In this document: in pieces, positions 1 to 8,136 of the stretch
How the letters are laid out: the number at the start of each line of letters is the position of its first letter
Numbering within the stretch: position 1 is the first letter of the stretch
Assembly: GCA_018780645.1 (NCBI GenBank)
Contig: JADMJJ010000003.1
Coordinates: 59,977-123,976, forward strand
Direction of reading: 5' to 3'
Origin: Burkholderiaceae bacterium
Lineage (GTDB): Bacteria > Pseudomonadota > Gammaproteobacteria > Burkholderiales > Burkholderiaceae_C
DNA length: 64,000 nt
Notes under the pieces: generated by a model
Told to the model about the DNA's origin: nothing
What the model saw: the letters and a program-made list of their open reading frames with translations, nothing else
Database searches by the model: none
Position numbers and translations under genes: made by a program

Positions 1-960
1 CTGCCGGCTCATGCTGTCGGCGCCCACCAGCACGCCGGCCACCAGCACGCTGGAACCGACCACCGCCAGCGGATGCAGGCCCGCCAGCATCGCGATCACG
101 ATGCCGCTGTAGCCATAGCCCGGCGACATGTCCAGGGTCACATAGCTGGTGCGGCCGGCCACCTCGATCGCGCCGGCCAGGCCGGCCAGGCCGCCGGACA
201 GCAGGGCGACCAGCACCACAGTGCGCGTCACCGGCACGCCGGCAAAGGCAGCAGCCCGCGAGTTCGCACCCAGCGCGCGAATGTCAAAACCCAAGGTCGT
301 GAAGCGCATGATCACCCACAGCAGCAGGGCCGCACCCACGCTCCAGAGCAGCCCCGTGTGCACCCGCGTCTTCGCGACCAGCTTGGCCAACTCCAGCTCG
401 GGCTGCAGCGCCACACTCTGCGGCCAGCCCATGGCCAGCGGGTCTTTCATCGCACCGTCCAGCATCGCGCCGACGCCCAGCAGCACGATGAAGTTCAAGA
501 GCAGGGTGCTGACCACCTCATCGACGCCGAAGCGCAGCTTCATCAGCGCCGGGCCCAGCAACAGCAGGGCACCGGCCGCCATCGCCGCCAACATCATCGC
601 GGTGAACAGCAGGGGGCCGGGTGTTGCCAGGCCTACGCCGTCATGCAAACCACCGATGGCCACGGCAGCCAGCGCGCCGCCATAGAGCTGGCCCTCGCCG
701 CCGATATTGAACAGCCGCGCCTTGAAGGCGACCGTGGCGGCAAGACCCGTGAGCATCAGCGGAATCGAGCGGGTCAGCGTTTCGCTCCAGGCAAACACCG
801 AGCCGAAGGCGCCCTGTATCAGCAGCGCAAAGGTCTGGGCCACCGGCGCGCCGGCGGCGGCGACCAGCAGCGCGGCGATCAGCATCACGGCTGCGAAAGA
901 GGCCAGTCCCGCGATCAACAGCAAATGGGGGCCGACATGGCTGCGCGCCTCAAGCCGCAT
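1..960 (-). CDS. ABC transporter permease, BMP/nucleoside type (cut by left edge)
   Basis: Inner-membrane permease of a simple-sugar/nucleoside ABC importer of the YufP/NupP type. The start is the ATG at 958-960, which overlaps the end of the ATPase gene by 11 bases, so the two are translationally coupled. About 320 residues are visible and the C-terminus lies beyond base 1. Several hydrophobic segments are seen, with the conserved stretch FNIGGEGQLYGG near residue 85 and FGVDEVVSTLLLNF near residue 145, both typical of this permease family. It follows the ATPase and BMP-type binding protein genes on the same strand. Because preT/preA lie just upstream, the likely cargo is a nucleoside or pyrimidine; that is inference from context. 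Confidence 0.9.
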   Translation of the reverse strand, partial: MRLEARSHVGPHLLLIAGLASFAAVMLIAALLVAAAGAPVAQTFALLIQGAFGSVFAWSETLTRSIPLMLTGLAATVAFKARLFNIGGEGQLYGGALAAVAIGGLHDGVGLATPGPLLFTAMMLAAMAAGALLLLGPALMKLRFGVDEVVSTLLLNFIVLLGVGAMLDGAMKDPLAMGWPQSVALQPELELAKLVAKTRVHTGLLWSVGAALLLWVIMRFTTLGFDIRALGANSRAAAFAGVPVTRTVVLVALLSGGLAGLAGAIEVAGRTSYVTLDMSPGYGYSGIVIAMLAGLHPLAVVGSSVLVAGVLVGADSMSRQ

Positions 961-2569
961 GGGTTGCTCCTGCCATCGCCAAGCCCAGGCGCTCACGGTT
1001 CCAGTCAGCGCTGGGCAGGGCCGCGCTCAGCTGGCCGTGGTGCATCACCGCGATGCGGTCGGCCAGCAACTCGATCTCGTCCAGATCGTCGGAGATCAGC
1101 AGCACCGCCGCGCCAGCATCGCGCGCGGCACGCAGCTGGGCATGAACGAAGTTGACCGCGCCTATGTCCAGCCCCCAGGTCGGCTGGTGGGCAATGATCA
1201 CGCCCGCCGAGGCGCCGCCGGGCCGGCGCAGCACGCGGCCCAGAATCAGCTTCTGCATATTGCCGCCGGACAGCGCGCGGGTGCGCCGGTCCAGGCTCGC
1301 GCCACGCACATCGAAGGCCTGCAGCACCGTGCTGGCATAGGCCCGCGCGGCGCGGCGGCGTATCCATCCCCAGCGCGAGAACACCGGCGTGCGCAGGCCT
1401 TCGGCGCAGGCGTTCTCCCAGATCGGCAGATCACCGACGATGCCCACCGCCTGCCGGTCTTCCGGTATACGCGCCAGGCCCTGGGCGACGATGCGCGCGG
1501 GCGTCCGGGCCAACGGCTCACCATCGACCTTGAGCGTGCCACCCTTGGCCGGCAGCAAGCCGAACAGCAGATCGGCCAGCAGGGTCTGGCCATTGCCCGA
1601 GACACCGGCAATGCCGACGATCTCGCCAGCGCGAAGATCGAGGTTCAGCTCGCGCAGCGCGGCATGGCCATCGCTGGCGTTGACTTGCTTCAAGCTCAGC
1701 CGCAACGGCGCATCGGGCTCGAGCACGGCCGCTTCGCGTTGCAGCGACACCACGGACTGCCCCACCATCCAGCGCGCCAGCTCGGCCTTGTCGGTATCGG
1801 CCGTATTGGCCTGCGCCACCACAGCGCCACCGCGCAGCACCAGCACGCGCTGCGAGATCGCCATCACCTCGTGCAGCTTGTGGCTGATGAAGATCACTGC
1901 CAGCCCTTCAGCCACCAGCTGGCGCAGGGTGACGAACAGCGAATCGGCCTCCTGCGGCGTCAGCACGGCGGTGGGCTCGTCCAGCACCAGGATGCGCGCG
2001 CCGCGGTACAGCGCCTTCAGGATCTCGACGCGCTGGCGCTCGCCGACCGACAGGCTGCCGACCAGGGCCTGCGGATTGACGGGCAGGCCGGAGCGCTGGG
2101 CCACGGCCTTCAGGCGGGCGAGCGCCTCGGTGCGCGCGCTTTTCAGTGCACCCAAGCTCTCGCTGCCCAGCATCACGTTGTCGAGCACGCTGAGGTTGTC
2201 AGCCAGGGTGAAGTGCTGATGCACCATGCCGATGCCGGCGGCCAGCGCGGCGCGGGTGTCACCGGGCGGCAAGGGTTGGCCAAAGACTTCGACATGGCCC
2301 TCGTCGGCCGAGTAGTGGCCGAACAGGATGGACATCAAGGTGGACTTGCCGGCACCGTTCTCGCCCAGCAGGGCCAAGACCTCGCCGGAGCCAAGCTCCA
2401 GCGAGATATTGTTGTTGGCCACCAGCTCGCCGAAGCGTTTGGTGATGCCCTGCATGCGAAGCACAGTGGTATGGAGCCCCTCGCCCGACGAATACATCGG
2501 TCGGTCCCCCAAGGGGACATGGGCCGGCTTGGGAGCGGCCCGGCGCTCGGCCCATGCGCTATCAGTCAT
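950..2569 (-). CDS. ABC transporter ATP-binding protein, double-cassette nucleoside type
   Basis: A 539-residue protein with two fused ATPase domains, as in the YufO/RbsA type that powers nucleoside or sugar import. The first domain has a clean Walker A (GENGAGKST, about residue 70) and signature LSVGERQR. The second has a degenerate Walker A (GVSGNGQTLL) and signature LSGGNMQK, the usual asymmetry of this family. Homologues normally begin close to the LRMQGITKRFG segment, but here about 38 extra residues precede it and most are encoded by a repeat-like sequence, so the true start may be internal. It lies between the binding-protein gene and the permease gene in one operon. Confidence 0.92.
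   Translation of the reverse strand: MTDSAWAERRAAPKPAHVPLGDRPMYSSGEGLHTTVLRMQGITKRFGELVANNNISLELGSGEVLALLGENGAGKSTLMSILFGHYSADEGHVEVFGQPLPPGDTRAALAAGIGMVHQHFTLADNLSVLDNVMLGSESLGALKSARTEALARLKAVAQRSGLPVNPQALVGSLSVGERQRVEILKALYRGARILVLDEPTAVLTPQEADSLFVTLRQLVAEGLAVIFISHKLHEVMAISQRVLVLRGGAVVAQANTADTDKAELARWMVGQSVVSLQREAAVLEPDAPLRLSLKQVNASDGHAALRELNLDLRAGEIVGIAGVSGNGQTLLADLLFGLLPAKGGTLKVDGEPLARTPARIVAQGLARIPEDRQAVGIVGDLPIWENACAEGLRTPVFSRWGWIRRRAARAYASTVLQAFDVRGASLDRRTRALSGGNMQKLILGRVLRRPGGASAGVIIAHQPTWGLDIGAVNFVHAQLRAARDAGAAVLLISDDLDEIELLADRIAVMHHGQLSAALPSADWNRERLGLAMAGATHAA
2475..2552 (-). repeat. REP-like repeat inside the ATPase N-terminal codons
   Basis: Read on the minus strand, this segment contains the head GCCGGGCCGCTCCCAAG (2528-2544) followed by a C-rich then G-rich hairpin-forming run. 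The same 16-17 base head occurs at 20328-20343 and 33710-33725. Here it encodes residues of the unusual N-terminal extension of the ATPase. Its extent is approximate. Confidence 0.5.
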
Positions 2570-2588
2570 GCAGGCACCAGGTCAGCGA

Positions 2589-3587
2589 TCAGTTGAAAGC
2601 AGCCTTGGGCTGGCTGTCGTCGATCTTGACGGTGAACGTGCCGTCCAGGATGGCCTTCTCCTTGGCGCGCATCTTGGTCACCACATCGGCCGGCACCTTC
2701 TTTTCAAAGGTACCCAGCGGGGCCAGCTCTGAACCCTTGTGCTTCATCATCGAATAGACGCCGTAGTCCTCGGGCGCGAACTTGCCCTCCTTGACCAGCT
2801 TGATCGCGCGGTCGATAGACGGCTCCATATGCCACAGCGCCGAGGCGACCACGGTGTCGGGGTACTTGTCCTGGGTGTTGATGACATTGCCTATGGCCAG
2901 CTTGCCGCGCTCCTTGGCCGCGTCACTGACGCCGAAGCGCTCCGCGTACATCACGTCGGCGCCCTTGTCTATCATCGCGAAGGCCGCTTCCTTGGCCTTG
3001 GGCGGATCGAACCAGCTGTTGATGAAGCTGACCGAGAACTGCATCTTCGGGTTGATCTCCTTGGCGCCGGCCATGAAGGCATTCATCAGTCGGTTCACCT
3101 CCGGAATCGGGAAGCCGCCGACCAGGCCTATCTTGCCGCTCTTGCTGACGCCCGCGGCCACCATGCCCGCCAGATACGAGGGCTCATGGATGAAGTTGTC
3201 GAACACCGAAAAGTTGGGCGCCTGCGGCTTGGCCGACGAGCCCATCAGGAACGACACCTTGGGGAAATCCTTGGCCACCTTGCGGGCCGCGGCTTCGACG
3301 GCAAAGGCCTCGCCGACGATCAGCTGGTTGCCGCCGGTGGCGTATTCGCGCATCACCCGCTCGTAGTCGGGGTTGGCAACGTTCTCGCTGGCCTTGTATT
3401 CGATCTCGCCGCGGGCCTGGGCGGCCAGCAGGGCCTTGTGCAGCCGGCTCACCCATTGCTGCTCGAAGGGCACGGTGTAGATGCCGGCCACCTTCAACTT
3501 GGCCTGCGCCATGACGGCGGGCGTCATCGACATCAGCGCGGCAGCACCGGCGGCAAGGAGAGCGAATCGACGCGTATTCATCATCAT
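2589..3587 (-). CDS. BMP family ABC transporter substrate-binding protein
   Basis: Periplasmic binding protein of the BMP (Med/PnrA-like) lipoprotein and nucleoside-binding family, 332 residues. The chosen ATG at 3585-3587 is preceded by AGGAAG with five bases of spacing; an upstream in-frame start is less likely. Residues 1-25 form a signal peptide ending in VMAQA. The mature part starts KLKVAGIYTVPFEQQW and includes GSSAKPQAPNFSVFDNFIHE and VGGFPIPEVNRLMNAF, typical of BMP proteins that bind nucleosides or purine/pyrimidine-like ligands. It is the first gene of the transporter set and lies downstream of preA on the same strand, separated by an inverted repeat. Confidence 0.9.
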   Translation of the reverse strand: MMMNTRRFALLAAGAAALMSMTPAVMAQAKLKVAGIYTVPFEQQWVSRLHKALLAAQARGEIEYKASENVANPDYERVMREYATGGNQLIVGEAFAVEAAARKVAKDFPKVSFLMGSSAKPQAPNFSVFDNFIHEPSYLAGMVAAGVSKSGKIGLVGGFPIPEVNRLMNAFMAGAKEINPKMQFSVSFINSWFDPPKAKEAAFAMIDKGADVMYAERFGVSDAAKERGKLAIGNVINTQDKYPDTVVASALWHMEPSIDRAIKLVKEGKFAPEDYGVYSMMKHKGSELAPLGTFEKKVPADVVTKMRAKEKAILDGTFTVKIDDSQPKAAFN

Positions 3588-3660
3588 GCTGGCTTCCTGT
3601 GAGTGAATGGGTGTTTGAAGGTACGCCGCAGCAGCGATCGGCCGCAACAGTGTTTACGCC

Positions 3661-3728
3661 GTAGCCCGGATGCAATCCGGGGTTTGCGGTGCGGCGGAAC
3701 GGTGGCTCCCGGATTGCATCCGGGCTAC
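3661..3728. repeat. 21-bp perfect inverted repeat (REP-like) at the end of preA
   Basis: Two arms, 3661-3681 and 3708-3728, are perfect reverse complements over 21 bases and are separated by 26 bases. The right arm contains the preA stop codon (3725-3727), so the repeat has become the end of the gene. In RNA it would form a very stable hairpin between preA and the binding-protein gene, which could protect the upstream message or reduce read-through. Confidence 0.85.
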
Positions 3729-5026
3729 ACCACGGCGGACGGGTTGTTGGGGTGCGTGGTCCAGTTCGCGTACTCGCCGCTGACCGCCTTGCCGGTGCGC
3801 AGATCCACCTCGCCCGGCTTCAGCGCCCGCAGGCTCAAGGCACCCGGCACCGGGCAGATCGCCACGCAGAGATTGCAGCCCACGCATTCCTCTTCCTTGA
3901 CCTCGAAGAAGCGCTTGCCGTCCTTGGTGGCGCTGATCGCCTGGTGCGAGGTGTCTTCGCAGACCACATGGCAGCGGCCGCACTGGATGCAGGCGTCCTG
4001 GTGGATGACGGCCTTCTCGACGTGGTTGAGGTTCAAGAGCTTCCAGTCGGTCACGGTCTTGACCGCGCGGCCCGTCATCTGATCCACGCTCTGGTAGCCC
4101 TGCTCGTCCATGAAGTTGGACAGGCCGTCGCACAGGTCTTCGACGATCTTGAAGCCATAGACCATGGCCGCGGTGCAGACCTGCACATTGCCGGCGCCCA
4201 GTGCGATGAATTCGGCCGCGTCGCGCCAGGTGGTGATGCCGCCGATGCCGGAGATCGGCAGGCCGGCCGTGAGCGGATCGCGGGCGATCTCGGCCACCAT
4301 ATTCAGCGCGATCGGCTTGGCGCCCGGGCCGCAATAGCCGCCATGCGAGCCCATGCCGGCGGTGTTGGGGATCATCGCCATCGCCTCCAGGTCCACACCC
4401 ATGATGGAGTTGATGGTGTTGATCAGGCTCACCGCGTCGGCCCCGCCCTTCTTCGCCGCCCGGGCCGGCTGGCGCACGTCGGTGATGTTGGGCGTCAGCT
4501 TGACGATGATGGGCAGCTTCGAATACTGCTTGCACCACTCGGTGACCATCTGGATGTACTCGGGCACCTGGCCCACGGCCGAGCCCATGCCGCGCTCGCT
4601 CATGCCGTGCGGGCAGCCGAAGTTCAGCTCGACGCCATCGCAGCCGGTGTCCTCGATCATCGGCAGGATGTTCTTCCAGGCGGCCTCGGTGCAGGGCACC
4701 ATCACCGAGGCGACGACGGCCCGGTCCGGCCAGTTGCGCTTGACGCGGGCCATCTCGTCCAGATTGGCGCGCAGGGGCCGGTCGGAGATCAGCTCGATAT
4801 TGTTGAAGCCGATCACGCGGCGGTCGGCGGCGTAGATGGCACCGTAGCGCGGGCCGTGCACATTAACGACACAGGGGTCCTCGCCGACGGTCTTCCAGAC
4901 CACGCCGCCCCAGCCGGCCTCGAAGGCGCGCTGGACATTGACTTCCTTGTCGGTCGGCGGGGCCGAGGCCAGCCAGAAGGGATTGGGGCTGCGGATGCCG
5001 ACGAAATTGCTGCTCAGGTCTGCCAT
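3725..5026 (-). CDS. preA: NAD-dependent dihydropyrimidine dehydrogenase subunit PreA
   Basis: Catalytic FMN/iron-sulfur subunit that reduces uracil and thymine to their 5,6-dihydro forms, the first step of reductive pyrimidine breakdown in the cytoplasm. The 433-residue protein has a dihydroorotate-dehydrogenase-like barrel with the active-site cysteine in NFGCPHGMSERGMG. Two C-terminal [4Fe-4S] motifs follow (CIQCGRCHVVC and CVGCNLCVAICP). The C-terminus ends at a stop codon supplied by the inverted repeat. It lies 39 bases downstream of preT, its partner subunit, in an apparent operon. Full length for the family. Confidence 0.97.
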   Translation of the reverse strand: MADLSSNFVGIRSPNPFWLASAPPTDKEVNVQRAFEAGWGGVVWKTVGEDPCVVNVHGPRYGAIYAADRRVIGFNNIELISDRPLRANLDEMARVKRNWPDRAVVASVMVPCTEAAWKNILPMIEDTGCDGVELNFGCPHGMSERGMGSAVGQVPEYIQMVTEWCKQYSKLPIIVKLTPNITDVRQPARAAKKGGADAVSLINTINSIMGVDLEAMAMIPNTAGMGSHGGYCGPGAKPIALNMVAEIARDPLTAGLPISGIGGITTWRDAAEFIALGAGNVQVCTAAMVYGFKIVEDLCDGLSNFMDEQGYQSVDQMTGRAVKTVTDWKLLNLNHVEKAVIHQDACIQCGRCHVVCEDTSHQAISATKDGKRFFEVKEEECVGCNLCVAICPVPGALSLRALKPGEVDLRTGKAVSGEYANWTTHPNNPSAVV

Positions 5027-5065
5027 TTTTTTGCTCCTGCTCTTTGATGCGGGGTCAGGTATGAA

Positions 5066-6415
5066 TCAAGACTTGACCAACTGGCTGTGGATGGCCGCGG
5101 CGGCCAGCTTGCCGTGTTGCACCGCCTCCACCGTCAGGTCGCGGCCACCGAAGCGTGCGTCGCCACCGGCCCAGACCTTGGGCAGATTGGTGCCGCCCTC
5201 GGCATCGGTCTTGATACGCCCGCCCTGTAGCTCAAGGCCGCAGTCCTCCAGCGCGCTGGTCACGAAGCTCTGGCCGATGGCGCCCAGTACCCAGTCGGCG
5301 GCCAGCGTGAAGCGTTCCCCGGTTTCAATCAGCCTGCCCTCCTTCAGGGTGGTGCACGCAAACTCCATGCCACTCAGGACGCCGGCCTCGCTGAGCGGGG
5401 CCTTGGGCGCGGCCCAGTGGACGATGCGCACGCCGTTCTCCTTGGCCCAGCTCTGCTCGTGGCCGCTGGCGCCCATGGCCTCGGGGCCGCGGCGGTAGAC
5501 GATGGTCACCTCGTCGGCACCGAGCTTGCGCGACTGCACGGCGGCGTCCACCGCCGTCATGCCGCCGCCGATCACCACCACCCTGCGGCCGACCGGCAGC
5601 GCGGCATAGTCGGTGGTCTGGCGCAGCTCGGCGATGAAGTCGACAGCCGGGCGCACGCCGGGCAGATCGGTGCCGTCCAGGCCCAGCTCGTTGACGCCGC
5701 CCAGACCCAGACCCAGGAACACGGCGTCGAACTCGTCAGTCAGCTGGTTCAGATGGATGTCACGCCCCAGCGCCTGATTGCAGTGCACCGTGATGCCGCC
5801 CACCGACAGCAGCCACTCGACCTCGCGCTGGGCAAAGTCATCGACCGTCTTGTAGGTCGCCAGGCCGTATTCGTTCAGCCCACCCAGTTTCGGTGCGGCG
5901 TCGAACAGGCTGACCTGATGGCCCAAGAGCGCCAGCCGGTGCGCGCAGGCCAGGCCGGCCGGGCCGGCGCCGACGACGGCGACGCGCTTGGCCGTCTCGG
6001 CGGCACGCACGAACAGGGGCTTGCCCGGGTTGGCCAGCAGCGCGTCGGTGGCGTGGCGCTGCAGCATGCCGATCTCGACCGGCTTGTCCTCATTGGTATT
6101 GCGCACGCAGGCCTGCTCGCACAACACCTCGGTGGGGCAGACCCGCGCGCACATGCCACCCAGCGGGTTCTCTTCCAGGATGGCCTTGGCCGCGCCGCGC
6201 AGATTGCCGTCGGCAATGCGGCGAATGAAGGTCGGGATGTCGATGCCGGTCGGGCAGGCGGTCTGGCAGGGGGCGTCGTAACAGTAGTAGCAGCGCTCCG
6301 CCTCGATATTCGCCTGCACCGCGTTCAGCGGCGGATGGGGTTCGCAGAAGTTCTGCTTCAGCTGGGCCGGGCTCAGTCGGCCGGCGCGCACATCGGGTTG
6401 CTTGGCTTCGCTCAT
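5066..6415 (-). CDS. preT: NAD-dependent dihydropyrimidine dehydrogenase subunit PreT
   Basis: Electron-transfer subunit, 449 residues, that passes electrons from NADH through FAD and iron-sulfur clusters to PreA. The N-terminal third carries cysteine motifs (CYYCYDAPCQTACPTGID and CARVCPTEVLCEQAC) for [4Fe-4S] clusters. Two dinucleotide folds follow (VVGAGPAGLACAHRL and VVIGGGMTAVDAA), a glutamate-synthase small-subunit-like layout. It is the first gene of the preT-preA-transporter run. The palindrome at 6436-6451 lies about 20 bases upstream of its start, which suggests direct repression by the adjacent RutR-like protein. Confidence 0.96.
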   Translation of the reverse strand: MSEAKQPDVRAGRLSPAQLKQNFCEPHPPLNAVQANIEAERCYYCYDAPCQTACPTGIDIPTFIRRIADGNLRGAAKAILEENPLGGMCARVCPTEVLCEQACVRNTNEDKPVEIGMLQRHATDALLANPGKPLFVRAAETAKRVAVVGAGPAGLACAHRLALLGHQVSLFDAAPKLGGLNEYGLATYKTVDDFAQREVEWLLSVGGITVHCNQALGRDIHLNQLTDEFDAVFLGLGLGGVNELGLDGTDLPGVRPAVDFIAELRQTTDYAALPVGRRVVVIGGGMTAVDAAVQSRKLGADEVTIVYRRGPEAMGASGHEQSWAKENGVRIVHWAAPKAPLSEAGVLSGMEFACTTLKEGRLIETGERFTLAADWVLGAIGQSFVTSALEDCGLELQGGRIKTDAEGGTNLPKVWAGGDARFGGRDLTVEAVQHGKLAAAAIHSQLVKS

Positions 6416-6435
6416 AGCAGGACTCCTGGCTGAAT

Positions 6436-6451
6436 TTGACCAAATGGTCAG
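6436..6451. promoter_or_regulatory. RutR-type operator palindrome
   Basis: Contains the perfect palindrome TGACCAAATGGTCA (6437-6450) in the divergent region between preT and the TetR-family regulator. It matches the published Escherichia coli RutR consensus TTGACCANNTGGTCAA at all but the last base. Position and match support control of both divergent genes by the neighbouring regulator; binding is inferred. Confidence 0.8.
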
Positions 6452-6544
6452 ATATGTGCAGCATTTGGCCTATAGGGCGAAACACCTAGGCCCCGGGCCC
6501 ACCGGTTTGCTTAGGGTCGGCAGCAATGAGCGAGACAAGAACGG

Positions 6545-7168
6545 ATGAGTGAGACCCGCAACACCAAGCGCCAGGCGATAGAGACCAAGCTGCTGGCCGC
6601 CGCGCAGGAGCGCTTCGCCCGCCATGGCTACGCGGGCGTGTCGGTGGACGATATTGCCGCCAGCGCCGGCATGTCCAAGCAAAGCCTGTTGTACTACTTC
6701 GCCACCAAGGAGTCGCTGTACCGCCGCGTCTTCAATGATGTGCTCGATGCCTGGGTGCAGAACCTCAGCGAGCTGGCCGATCCGGCCTCGACGCCGCGCC
6801 AGGCACTGGAGCGCTATGTGACGCAAAAGCTCCAGTTCTCGTTCACCAACCCGACCGGCTCACGCCTGTTCGCGCTGGAGATCATGGCCCAGGCGCCGAT
6901 GTGCGCGGCCGACATCGAGGCCAAGTTGCTGCCGGCCTTCAAGGCAGAGACGGCCCTGCTGGAGCAGTGGATGGCCGCGGGCCAGATCAAGCGCGTGCCG
7001 GTGCCCCACCTGCTGTTCACGCTGTGGGCGATGACCCAGACCTATGCCGACTTCGCCTGGCAGACCGGCATGCTGCTGGGCAAACCGACACCCGATGGCG
7101 AGGAGTTCGCCCAGGCCCGCGAGACGATACTGGCCATGGTCAATGGCGCGCTGGGCCTTCAGCAGTAG
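6545..7168 (+). CDS. rutR: TetR family regulator, RutR-like
   Basis: A 207-residue TetR-type repressor, most similar in layout to RutR (YcdC), the uracil/thymine-sensing regulator of pyrimidine catabolism. The N-terminal helix-turn-helix covers about residues 12-60 (GVSVDDIAASAGMSKQSLLY then YFATKESLYRRVF). The C-terminal half shows the RutR-type ligand-binding region, including RLFALEIMAQAP and TLWAMTQTYADFA. It is divergent from preT with a RutR-consensus palindrome between them, so control of preT/preA and autoregulation are likely. A tiny out-of-frame ORF with a nearly identical beginning (6526-6552) overlaps its start. Its 3' end overlaps the convergent ROK kinase gene by 10 bases. Confidence 0.9.
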   Translation: MSETRNTKRQAIETKLLAAAQERFARHGYAGVSVDDIAASAGMSKQSLLYYFATKESLYRRVFNDVLDAWVQNLSELADPASTPRQALERYVTQKLQFSFTNPTGSRLFALEIMAQAPMCAADIEAKLLPAFKAETALLEQWMAAGQIKRVPVPHLLFTLWAMTQTYADFAWQTGMLLGKPTPDGEEFAQARETILAMVNGALGLQQ

Positions 7169-8127
7169 AGTTCCTTGGGCTGGCGCTGCAGCCAGTTGCG
7201 CGCCGCGCCCAGCATGCCGGCGTCATTGCCGGTGGCGGCCACCAGGATGCGGCACATCGGTCGGAACTCGGGTCGCAGCCGGGCGGCCACCAGCGCGCCG
7301 ATCTCGGCCTCGAACCGGCGGCCACGGGCCGAGATGCCGCCGCCGATGATCACGCCCTCGGGATTGAAGGCATAGATCAAGTTGGCCAGGCCGACGGCCA
7401 GGCGGCCGAACCACAGCTCCAGCACCGCAGCGGCGCGGGCATCGCCGGCCTCACGGGCATCGAACACCTGGCGCGCGGTCCAGCGCTGGGTGGGCATGGC
7501 CTGGGCGGCCAGCAGGGCCAGTCCGCGCAGCGAGGCCACGTCTTCCCAGATCTCGCCCTCGATGGTGGAGCAGCCCCATTCGCCGGCCGCTGCGCTGCGG
7601 CCCCGGTACAGGCGTTGGTCGATGACGATGCCCCCGCCAATGCCGGTGCCCAGGGTGATGGCAATGTAGTTGTGCATGCCCAGCGCCGCGCCGCGCCAAC
7701 CCTCGGCCAGGGCCACGCAGTTGACGTCGTTCTCCACCTCCACCGGCAGCTTGCACAGCTGCTGCAGCCGCTCCTTCAGCGGGCAGCCGGCGTAGCCTCG
7801 CACCGCATCGGCCGCGCCCAGGATGCTGCCGCGATGCGGATCGATGATGCCCAGCGTGGACACTGCCAACCCGACCGGATGGTGGCCGGCGTAGTCGCGC
7901 ACGATGCCGGCAATGCGCTCCAGCATGGCCTCGACGCCGGCCCGGCCTTCGGTGTCGATGCGCGCGGTGCAGAGCAGCTCGCCGCGGGTGTTGACCAGGC
8001 CGTGCTTGATCTGGGTGCCACCGATGTCCAAGGCCACCAGCAGCGGCGGTGGGCCACCGGCGGCGCGGCGGGCGGCCTCAGGGAAAAAGCCCTCGGCCGA
8101 AGCCGAGGAAATGGATTTGTCATTCAT
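7159..8127 (-). CDS. ROK family sugar kinase (putative glucosamine kinase)
   Basis: A 322-residue cytoplasmic ROK kinase, last gene of the carbohydrate operon. The phosphate-binding motif DIGGTQIKHGL is near residue 34, and ITLGTGIGGGIVID near residue 155 is the second nucleotide-binding segment. The usual ROK zinc motif with paired cysteines (CxCGxxGCxE) is absent: the region after AGEWGCS has no such cysteines, as in some sugar-specific ROK kinases. With an adjacent NagB-II-like deaminase, phosphorylation of glucosamine or N-acetylglucosamine is the simplest role. A glucokinase or beta-glucoside kinase cannot be excluded from sequence alone. Confidence 0.85.
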   Translation of the reverse strand: MNDKSISSASAEGFFPEAARRAAGGPPPLLVALDIGGTQIKHGLVNTRGELLCTARIDTEGRAGVEAMLERIAGIVRDYAGHHPVGLAVSTLGIIDPHRGSILGAADAVRGYAGCPLKERLQQLCKLPVEVENDVNCVALAEGWRGAALGMHNYIAITLGTGIGGGIVIDQRLYRGRSAAAGEWGCSTIEGEIWEDVASLRGLALLAAQAMPTQRWTARQVFDAREAGDARAAAVLELWFGRLAVGLANLIYAFNPEGVIIGGGISARGRRFEAEIGALVAARLRPEFRPMCRILVAATGNDAGMLGAARNWLQRQPKELYC

Positions 8128-8136
8128 GCCGTCTGC

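Noticed and set aside
707..2596. A 629-residue plus-strand ORF over the nucleoside ABC ATPase gene
   Set aside because: Antisense to a full-length ATPase with Walker and signature motifs; it results from high GC and low stop-codon frequency.
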